A stretch of DNA of 6,290 bases. It comes from Treponema sp. (GTDB taxonomy: Bacteria > Spirochaetota > Spirochaetia > Treponematales > Treponemataceae). Numbering within the stretch: position 1 is the first letter of the stretch; the number at the start of each line of letters is the position of its first letter. This document shows positions 1-5,466 of this stretch, in pieces. Position numbers and translations under genes: made by a program. The stretch lies in the NCBI GenBank assembly GCA_012799545.1, contig JAAZLA010000173.1:1-6290 (forward strand), read 5' to 3'. The notes under the pieces were generated by a model. That model worked only from the letters and a program-made list of their open reading frames with translations, searched no databases and had not been told where the DNA came from.

Positions 1-1
1 T

Positions 2-457
2 AGCATTGTTTTAATTTTTCTCTTCCTCCTTCCTTGTGTTTTTGCAAAAGCAGGCGACACAATGTATGTAAATGTGAAAGAATCTATTTTGAAAAGCGGC
101 ACAGGATTCTTTGCATCGAAACTAGGAACTGTCTATTATGGAGATCCTGTGATTATTCTTGCCGAAGCAGGTAAGTGGACACAAATCGAACTAAAAGAAA
201 ACCCCTCAAACAAGGGTTGGATACCGACCGCAAATCTTACAAAGAAAAAAATTATTTCTGGGAAAACGCAAAACCTTTCTGAGAGCGAACTTGCCCTTGC
301 TGGAAAAGGTTTTTCTGCCGAAGTTGAAGACGCTATGAAGCAAAGGCATGGAGAATTACGCTTTGATTTAGTAGATAAAATAGAAAACAACACTGTCGGG
401 GATGAGGATTTATTAGAATTCATTGTTGAAGGAAAGCTCTATGGAGGTGAAGGATGA
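2..457 (+). CDS. Exported bacterial SH3-domain protein (5' partial)
   Basis: The reading frame is open from base 2, so the true start lies left of the window. The ATG at 62 is an internal Met: the 20 codons before it encode a hydrophobic core (IVLIFLFLL) and then VFA-KAG, a plausible signal peptidase I site, so the protein is exported. A Cys just after the core (LLPC) leaves a relaxed spirochaetal lipobox possible. Of the 151 visible residues, about 23-80 resemble a bacterial SH3 (SH3_3-like) domain, with alternating beta-type segments, a GKWTQIEL strand and the typical closing KGWIP (71-75). Residues about 88-145 form an acidic helical tail of unknown function. Such SH3 domains usually bind cell-wall peptides or act as protein-interaction modules. 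The stop overlaps the start of the downstream M48 protease gene, so the two are probably translationally coupled. The export and SH3 calls are fairly secure; the role is unknown. Confidence 0.8.
   Translation, partial: SIVLIFLFLLPCVFAKAGDTMYVNVKESILKSGTGFFASKLGTVYYGDPVIILAEAGKWTQIELKENPSNKGWIPTANLTKKKIISGKTQNLSESELALAGKGFSAEVEDAMKQRHGELRFDLVDKIENNTVGDEDLLEFIVEGKLYGGEG
443..448 (+). promoter_or_regulatory. Ribosome binding site of the M48 protease gene
   Basis: GGAGGT lies 5 nt before the ATG at 454, inside the end of the upstream SH3-protein gene. It is a near-perfect Shine-Dalgarno sequence and fixes the protease start. It also shows that this organism uses SD-led initiation, which makes the lack of an SD before pyrF notable. 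Confidence 0.8.
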
Positions 458-1335
458 AAAAAGCAAAACTTTTTGTAATAGTACTCGGAAGTCTCACGCT
501 TCTCTCTTTCTTTTTTTCCTGTGAAAGCATCTCCGACTTCGATACTCTCGGTCGTATTGTTACTTCTGGAATAGATGCCGGCATGGCAATCGCAAAGGCT
601 GCAGAACCCATCACCCCTGAACAAGAATATTATATTGGGCGTTCGGTTGCAGCAACTCTTTTACAATCCTACGACCTCGCTGATGAAGTCAAGCTAACCG
701 CGTACTTAAATAAAATCTGTATGGCTCTTGTTATACATTCTGAGCGACCAGAACTCTACAACGGCTACCACGTTTCTATTTTGGATAGCGACCAAATAAA
801 CGCCTTTGCAACATCTGGAGGGCATATCCTCATCACACGTGGTTTGCTCTCTTGTGCAGAAAATGAAGATGCCCTTGCCTCAGTTATAGCCCACGAAATA
901 GGACATATACAGCTTCAACATAGTTTAAAAGCAATAAAAACAAGCCGAAACTCACAAGCAGCGCTTGCAACGGGTGGTTTATTTCTCAACCTGACTGGGA
1001 ACGAAGATCTCATGGACCTTGCAGATATGATGGACGCATCTATAAACGAAGTAATTACCACCATGGTAAACAAGGGCTATTCTAAACAACAAGAATACGA
1101 CGCCGACGCTGCAGCGGTAAAACTACTCTTTGATGCAGGATATAATCCACACGCAATCATTTCTATGCTAAAGGTACTACAAGAAAAACAACCGCGCTCT
1201 TCTGGTGGTTTTGCAAAAACACATCCTTCAGCAAAGCAAAGAATAAAAGAAGCAAATAAGGTTTTGAAAAAATATGCGACAAGTCCTGAGGCTATAAATC
1301 GAAATAAACGATTTAACGAGAATGTTTTTTTGTAA
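454..1335 (+). CDS. M48-family zinc metalloprotease, predicted lipoprotein
   Basis: This 293-residue protein is a predicted envelope zinc endopeptidase of the M48 family, whose bacterial members (LoiP, BepA) act in outer-membrane protein quality control. The N-terminus has a KK pair, a hydrophobic stretch (6-21) and FFSC with Cys23, fitting a spirochaetal lipoprotein signal. The conserved NAFATSGG segment is at 117-123. The zinc motif HEIGH is at 147-151 (His147, Glu148, His151), and the third ligand is in EYDAD (Glu214, Asp218). A late THPS...R motif (256-263) is also typical of the family. No TPR region follows the protease domain, so the architecture is closer to LoiP/Oma1-type than to BepA. 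All catalytic residues are present. The start is supported by GGAGGT and by an ATGA overlap with the SH3-protein gene, and the adenylate cyclase gene follows closely. The substrate is unknown. Confidence 0.9.
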   Translation: MKKAKLFVIVLGSLTLLSFFFSCESISDFDTLGRIVTSGIDAGMAIAKAAEPITPEQEYYIGRSVAATLLQSYDLADEVKLTAYLNKICMALVIHSERPELYNGYHVSILDSDQINAFATSGGHILITRGLLSCAENEDALASVIAHEIGHIQLQHSLKAIKTSRNSQAALATGGLFLNLTGNEDLMDLADMMDASINEVITTMVNKGYSKQQEYDADAAAVKLLFDAGYNPHAIISMLKVLQEKQPRSSGGFAKTHPSAKQRIKEANKVLKKYATSPEAINRNKRFNENVFL

Positions 1336-1340
1336 ACCAA

Positions 1341-1345
1341 AAGGA
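1341..1345 (+). promoter_or_regulatory. Shine-Dalgarno deciding the cyclase start
   Basis: AAGGA ends at 1345. It abuts or overlaps the ATG at 1345, leaving no room for initiation there, but sits 5 nt before the in-frame ATG at 1351. The second ATG is therefore the better start, giving a protein two residues shorter. Confidence 0.55.
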
Positions 1346-1350
1346 TGAAG

Positions 1351-3408
1351 ATGAAAAGAAAAAAGAAGGCTCCTGTTTTTATACGCTCTTTGTTTATAAG
1401 CATCCTTGTTTTTAGTCTATCTATTCTGAGCTTTTTTATACCGATTACAACAAGGCTAGACTTTTTGCTTTACGACTACGCAATGCGACTGACGGCTTCT
1501 TTTACGCATCCATCTGATGCTATATCCTTAGTTTTGCTTGACCAAGAAAGCATCGATTGGGCTCTTCAAGAAAAAGGCTGGAATTGGCCCTGGCCTCGAG
1601 AAGCTTATGGGGATATTGTACGTTATTTTAACCTTGCAAATGCTGCCTCCCTTACATTCGACGTTTTGTTTACCGAGCCCTCCCTCTATGGCAATGCAGA
1701 CGATGAAAACTTTGCACAAGCTTGTCGAGAAAATGGAAAAGTCGTACACACTTTTTACTACAGTGATAAAAATAAGCCTCCTCTCCTCCCTATACCTTCT
1801 ATTCGACAGTCGGCTGCCCTCCTAGGCGACGTAACAGGAACAAGCGATGAAGATAAGGTTGCCCGACGAGTAAAAAGTTTTACCACTTATAATGGAGAAA
1901 AAATACCCAGTCTCGGACTTGCTCCCCTTCTCGCTGCAGGAATTGCCGTAGAAACAGACAGGGTAGAAAATCCCAAGGGACAACTTTTACGCTTTCAAAA
2001 AAATCTTGACAGATATATTCCCTACAGCGCCTCCGATATTTTGCAAAGTTATTATGCAATCCAAAAAGGCGATGCTCCCCTACTGGAAGTCGAACAGTTT
2101 GCAGAAAGCTTTATTTTCTTTGGATTTTTTGCCCCTGGATTATTTGATATAACTGCAACTCCCATTTCAACAGCCTATCCCGGGGTAGGAGTTCACGTAA
2201 CACAGCTCGATAATTATTTGCAAAACTCTTTTATAAAAGAAATTCCCTTCATCCTTCTTGCCCTTGCTCTTCTTTTAAGCTCCTTTGCTTCAATCCTTCC
2301 AATCGGTATTCACGAAAAATTAGCATCAAACGTGCGCTATGCAAAACTCAGCGGTATTCTTACAAGTCTCTCTTTTATCTTCCTTATTGCCTCATACAGC
2401 CTCGTGTATTTTTTTCTCTTTTATAAAGGAGTCTACGTTCCCCTTGCAAGCTTCTTTGTCTCACTTTTTTTAGGCTTTGCAATATCGGTCATTATCTCCT
2501 ACACACAAGAAGGAAAACAACGGCGCTATATAAAAAACGCCTTTAAACAATACCTAAGCCCCATCGTCATTGAACAACTCATTGCCAATCCAGACAAACT
2601 CAAGCTCGGTGGCGAGAGGCGAAATCTAAGCATCTTCTTTTCTGACGTGCAAGGTTTTACAAGCATATCTGAAAAACTCAATCCAAGCGACTTAACCTCG
2701 CTTTTGAATGACTACCTAAGCGAAATGACCGATATTATCCTTGCATCCGGTGGTACAATCGACAAATACGAAGGCGATGCTATAATCGCTTTTTGGAATG
2801 CACCTCTCGATTTGGAAAATCATGCACAAGCCGCCCTGGAAGCCGCAGTCAACTGTCAAAACAAGCTCGATGCAATGCGCTCCGAACTTGAAAAAAGAGC
2901 TGGTCAAGTTTTTCTCATGAGAATCGGAATTAACACAGGAGAAGCCGTTGTCGGAAACATGGGCTCACACTCGCGCTTTGATTATTCTATGCTTGGAGAT
3001 TCCGTAAACCTCGCAGCGCGCCTCGAAGGATTTAATAAACAATTTGACAGCTATACCATGTGCTCAGAAGCAACAAAAAACGCTGCACAAAGACATGGCT
3101 GTCGCTTGCGATTTCGAGAACTCGGGAAGGCGGCAGTTGTCGGAAAATCTCAAGCTGTTCGTGTTTTTGAACCCATGACAGAAGCAGCCTACGAAGATAA
3201 AAAACAATCAATCGATATTTTTGAAAAAGCCCTCAAAGCCTTTTACGACGGAGATTTTTTAGCAGCAAAAGAGCTCTTTGCCTCTATCGCAGCGACTGAC
3301 CCGCCCGCAAAAAAATATCTTGAAAAAATTATTTTTTATGAAAACAATCCCCTCTCAGAAGAAGAGAAAAAAAACTGGGAAGGCATATGGGTCGCCACAA
3401 CAAAATAA
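1351..3408 (+). CDS. CHASE2-domain class III adenylate cyclase, membrane-bound
   Basis: A receptor cyclase of 685 residues, predicted to turn ATP into cAMP. Numbering starts at the ATG at 1351, chosen by SD spacing; the ATG at 1345 would add two residues. After a basic start (KRKKK) comes TM1 (about 10-31), then an extracytoplasmic CHASE2 sensor (about 32-297) with the family's WPWPRE and FDVLFTEPS segments and a late TPIS...PGVGVHV region. Three more TM segments follow (about 298-318, 333-358, 361-384), then a cytoplasmic cyclase domain (about 420-608). Metal-binding Asp432 (FSDVQGF) and Asp476 (KYEGD), and transition-state Asn553 and Arg557 (GDSVNLAAR), are all present. Lys472 marks adenine specificity; the partner position is Ser546, where Asp or Thr is usual. 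The last 70 residues look helical and possibly TPR-like (EKALKAFYDGDFLAAKELF). The gene closely follows the M48 protease gene and is probably in the same operon. The ligand is unknown. Confidence 0.92.
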   Translation: MKRKKKAPVFIRSLFISILVFSLSILSFFIPITTRLDFLLYDYAMRLTASFTHPSDAISLVLLDQESIDWALQEKGWNWPWPREAYGDIVRYFNLANAASLTFDVLFTEPSLYGNADDENFAQACRENGKVVHTFYYSDKNKPPLLPIPSIRQSAALLGDVTGTSDEDKVARRVKSFTTYNGEKIPSLGLAPLLAAGIAVETDRVENPKGQLLRFQKNLDRYIPYSASDILQSYYAIQKGDAPLLEVEQFAESFIFFGFFAPGLFDITATPISTAYPGVGVHVTQLDNYLQNSFIKEIPFILLALALLLSSFASILPIGIHEKLASNVRYAKLSGILTSLSFIFLIASYSLVYFFLFYKGVYVPLASFFVSLFLGFAISVIISYTQEGKQRRYIKNAFKQYLSPIVIEQLIANPDKLKLGGERRNLSIFFSDVQGFTSISEKLNPSDLTSLLNDYLSEMTDIILASGGTIDKYEGDAIIAFWNAPLDLENHAQAALEAAVNCQNKLDAMRSELEKRAGQVFLMRIGINTGEAVVGNMGSHSRFDYSMLGDSVNLAARLEGFNKQFDSYTMCSEATKNAAQRHGCRLRFRELGKAAVVGKSQAVRVFEPMTEAAYEDKKQSIDIFEKALKAFYDGDFLAAKELFASIAATDPPAKKYLEKIIFYENNPLSEEEKKNWEGIWVATTK

Positions 3409-3442
3409 GGCTCAAAGCTTGAATGTTTTCCTAAGCAATGTA

Positions 3443-3460
3443 AAATGAGAATTGTCATTT
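3443..3460. promoter_or_regulatory. Near-palindrome overlapping the pyrF -35 box, candidate operator
   Basis: AAATGAGAATTGTCATTT is an inverted repeat over 18 bp. Eight of its nine base pairs match; only the G/G pair next to the central AATT breaks the symmetry. It covers the -35 hexamer at 3452-3457, where a bound repressor would block RNA polymerase. The regulator is unknown. It slightly resembles Fur-like metal-regulator boxes, but this is too weak to name one. Confidence 0.4.
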
Positions 3461-3487
3461 AAAACGTTCTGTGTTATTCTCTTGCTA
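3452..3487 (+). promoter_or_regulatory. Sigma-70-like promoter of the pyrFKD operon, predicted leaderless start
   Basis: The -35 is TTGTCA (3452-3457, five of six consensus bases). The spacer is 17 nt. The -10 is TATTCT (3475-3480, four of six) and is preceded by TG at 3472-3473, making it an extended -10. Counting from the -10 puts +1 at 3487, the A of the pyrF ATG. The promoter sits in the only real intergenic gap of the window (3409-3486). No GC-rich terminator hairpin for the upstream operon is visible in that gap. Confidence 0.6.
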
Positions 3488-4512
3488 TGAATTATTTACA
3501 TGAAATGCACAGGCTGCAAGAATCCTGCAAAGAAAAAGGCCCTCTTTGTATCGGCCTCGATACTGATCCTTCTTATATTCCGGAATCTATTTTGAGCGAC
3601 TACGCTCATCCAGCAGAGGCGGTTCTTGCCTACAACAAAGCGCTCATCGATGCAACAAAAGACGATGCAGGCTGCTACAAGGTGCAAATCGCCTACTACG
3701 AAGCAATGGGGCTCAAAGGTCTTTCTTGCTATCTTGAGACACTTCGCTATCTTCGTTCACTCGATATTCCCTTTATTGCCGATATAAAACGAGGCGACAT
3801 TGCCGACACCGCCAAAGCCTACGCACGCGCGCACTTTTCAGGAGACTTTGAAGCCAACACTATAACAGTAAATCCCTACATGGGTTTTGATACCCTCGAG
3901 CCTTTTTTAGAATGGTGCAAACCAAAAACCAATAATGCAAATCCAGATGCTAGAGAAAAAACAGCTCCCACGGATAAGTCAGCCCCACTTCCAAAGGGCT
4001 TTTTTGTTTTGCTACGAACATCTAATCCAGGCATGGTCGACATAGAAAAACAAGAGCTTGCAAGCGGAGGCTTTGTTCTCGATAGAGTTGGCGAAAAACT
4101 TCTTTCAATTGAAAAAGAAATGGCATCCCTCTATGCTAATGCTGGCTTGTCCAAAACGGCGAGCGATAACACAAGTCCTTGCTCTCCTGTAGGCGCTGTC
4201 GTCGGTTGCACCGAAGAAAGCGATGCAAGAGCATTGCGCGACGCCTACCCAAATATTTTTTTCCTCATCCCCGGCTATGGCGCCCAGGGCGGAGCAGCTC
4301 GAATTGCGGCGACCCTACTTGATAAGGCCGGTGGAACAGTGAACTCATCCCGAGGTATTTTAACCGCTTGGAAAAATGATAGCCTACTAGAAGAAAAACG
4401 AAGTGCAGAAAAACTCTGTCTAAAAGACATTGTCGAAAGCGCTCAAAGAGCCGCCAAAAATGCAAAAGAAGATTTGCTTAGTGCAAAAAATTCCTTACAA
4501 ATACACAACTAA
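3487..4512 (+). CDS. pyrF: Orotidine-5'-phosphate decarboxylase, type 2
   Basis: This enzyme decarboxylates OMP to UMP, the last step of de novo UMP synthesis, in the cytoplasm. The 341-residue protein has the N-terminal CIGLDTDPS motif (21-29), the catalytic DxKxxD array in ADIKRGD (Asp99, Lys101, Asp104), VNPYMGFD (128-135), RTSNPG (177-182), VGAVVGCT (235-242), IPGYGAQGG (261-269) and the phosphate-binding NSSRG (Arg289). This pattern is that of the type 2 (mycobacterial-like) subfamily, whose members are usually about 270-280 residues. The excess lies in a polar insert at about 146-169, a second at about 217-234, and a longer helical C-terminus. No Shine-Dalgarno precedes the ATG and the promoter's +1 falls on it. 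A later Met7 (3505) also lacks an SD, so the leaderless start is preferred. It is the first gene of the operon, 11 nt ahead of pyrK. Confidence 0.93.
   Translation: MNYLHEMHRLQESCKEKGPLCIGLDTDPSYIPESILSDYAHPAEAVLAYNKALIDATKDDAGCYKVQIAYYEAMGLKGLSCYLETLRYLRSLDIPFIADIKRGDIADTAKAYARAHFSGDFEANTITVNPYMGFDTLEPFLEWCKPKTNNANPDAREKTAPTDKSAPLPKGFFVLLRTSNPGMVDIEKQELASGGFVLDRVGEKLLSIEKEMASLYANAGLSKTASDNTSPCSPVGAVVGCTEESDARALRDAYPNIFFLIPGYGAQGGAARIAATLLDKAGGTVNSSRGILTAWKNDSLLEEKRSAEKLCLKDIVESAQRAAKNAKEDLLSAKNSLQIHN
3981..4010 (+). other. Terminator-like hairpin with T-tract inside pyrF
   Basis: AGCCC (3981-3985) can pair with GGGCT (3996-4000) across a 10-nt loop, followed at once by TTTTTGTTTT. It lies where the first polar insert of PyrF meets the conserved GFFVLLRTSNPG segment. 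The T-rich part is explained by conserved Phe and Val codons, so the resemblance may be chance. The stem is only 5 bp. Confidence 0.2.
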
Positions 4513-4523
4513 AGCAGGTACAT

Positions 4524-5456
4524 ATGAGAAGACGAGTCTTACAAAGTCAAACAATAGCAAAGGTCTGTGAAATAAAACAATTACAAAAGGATGTATTTTC
4601 CCTCAAGGTCGAAACAGAGCTCAAACATAAAGAGCAATCAATCCCCAAAGCAGGGCAGTTTTACATGCTCAAATCTCGGCCTTCTCGTGTTTTGCTAACA
4701 CGTCCCATTTCTGTCTATAAAGTGCGCCTCCTCGATGCATCTGGCAAAGAACTTGCAAGCCATGCTGACTGCCTACAAGAAACATTTCCAGCCGTCCAAG
4801 ATGCGCATGTCCTTGAGCTTGAATTTCTCATACTACAAAAAGGTGAAGGCACAGAAGACCTTTGCAACTTGCAAGTTGGCTTATCGATAGATCTCATAGG
4901 TCCTCTCGGAAACCATTTTTTCAAACCAAGCGAATCATTAAGTGGCGCGAAAAATAGCAAAGCCTTTGCCGAACGAGAAGCGGCAAAAGAGGCGAATACC
5001 GAAAACCAACTGCCACCCTCAGTTGCCATCGTTGGTGGGGGCATAGGCATAGCACCTGTTTCAGGTTTTGCACAAGGCTTAGAAAACGAAAGCTACGATT
5101 TTTATGCAAGCTTTAAGTCTGGAACCTACGGCATAGAAAATGTTCAGGCAAAAAATCTCTACATCACCACCGATGATGGAAGTGTCGGCGTCCATGGAAT
5201 GCTCCCAGCTGTTTTAACAGCCGATACCCTCAAGGAAAAAAAATACACCTTGCTCTACGCATGCGGTCCCCTCCCCATGCTCGCCTACCTGCAAAAAATC
5301 TGTCTCGAAGCAGGAGTACAAGCCTGGCTTAGCATGGAAGAAAAAATGGGCTGCGGAGTCGGAGCCTGCCTCGGTTGCACCATAAAAACAACAGAAGGCA
5401 ATAGACAATGCTGTAAAGCCGGCCCCATCTTTCAAGGCGACAAACTTATTTTCTAA
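4524..5456 (+). CDS. pyrK: Dihydroorotate dehydrogenase electron-transfer subunit (FAD/2Fe-2S)
   Basis: PyrK passes electrons from the FMN of PyrD through a 2Fe-2S cluster and FAD to NAD+, letting class 1B dihydroorotate dehydrogenase work with NAD+. The 310-residue protein has a ferredoxin-reductase-type FAD domain with RPISVY (60-65) and GPLGNHFF (126-133), a nucleotide-binding part with GGGIGIAP (171-178) and YACGP (245-249), and a C-terminal cluster site: Cys277, Cys282, Cys285 and Cys297 (the last in CKAGP). Cys296 is an extra neighbour. Typical PyrK is about 230-260 residues. The surplus lies in a stretch after RPISVY (about 68-94) and a charged Ala/Glu/Lys/Asn-rich insert (about 134-165) before the glycine-rich loop. 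A short SD (AGGT, 4516-4519) precedes the ATG. It lies between pyrF and pyrD, 10 nt before pyrD, as expected for a co-transcribed partner subunit. Confidence 0.92.
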   Translation: MRRRVLQSQTIAKVCEIKQLQKDVFSLKVETELKHKEQSIPKAGQFYMLKSRPSRVLLTRPISVYKVRLLDASGKELASHADCLQETFPAVQDAHVLELEFLILQKGEGTEDLCNLQVGLSIDLIGPLGNHFFKPSESLSGAKNSKAFAEREAAKEANTENQLPPSVAIVGGGIGIAPVSGFAQGLENESYDFYASFKSGTYGIENVQAKNLYITTDDGSVGVHGMLPAVLTADTLKEKKYTLLYACGPLPMLAYLQKICLEAGVQAWLSMEEKMGCGVGACLGCTIKTTEGNRQCCKAGPIFQGDKLIF

Positions 5457-5460
5457 AGGA
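5455..5460 (+). promoter_or_regulatory. Ribosome binding site of pyrD
   Basis: AAAGGA, starting within the pyrK stop codon, lies 6 nt before the ATG at 5467. It supports that start, and hence the unusual N-terminal extension of PyrD. No in-frame ATG, GTG or TTG occurs between codon 1 and the conserved domain. Confidence 0.7.
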
Positions 5461-5466
5461 TTTACT

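Noticed and set aside
62..457. Start of the SH3-protein gene at the ATG at 62
   Set aside because: The frame is open upstream to base 2 and encodes a signal-peptide-like hydrophobic stretch with a cleavage site. The ATG at 62 follows the likely cleavage point and has no SD, so the gene starts outside the window.
1538..1825. Second + strand frame of 95 codons inside the cyclase gene
   Set aside because: It is fully contained in the CHASE2-coding region, which matches its family in the main frame. The overlapping frame shows no domain.
3409..3451. Rho-independent terminator after the cyclase gene
   Set aside because: Only a 4-bp GCTT/AAGC pairing with a long loop can be drawn, and no T-tract follows. 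The near-palindrome at 3443 is AT-rich and better read as an operator.
3443..3460. Naming the palindrome a Fur box
   Set aside because: It shares AATGA/TCATT ends with Fur-type sites, but the half-site spacing and central bases do not match the standard 7-1-7 pattern well enough.
3409..3486. Riboswitch or PyrR-type attenuator before pyrF
   Set aside because: The gap is only 78 nt, the promoter fills its 3' half, and the predicted transcript has no leader in which such a structure could form.
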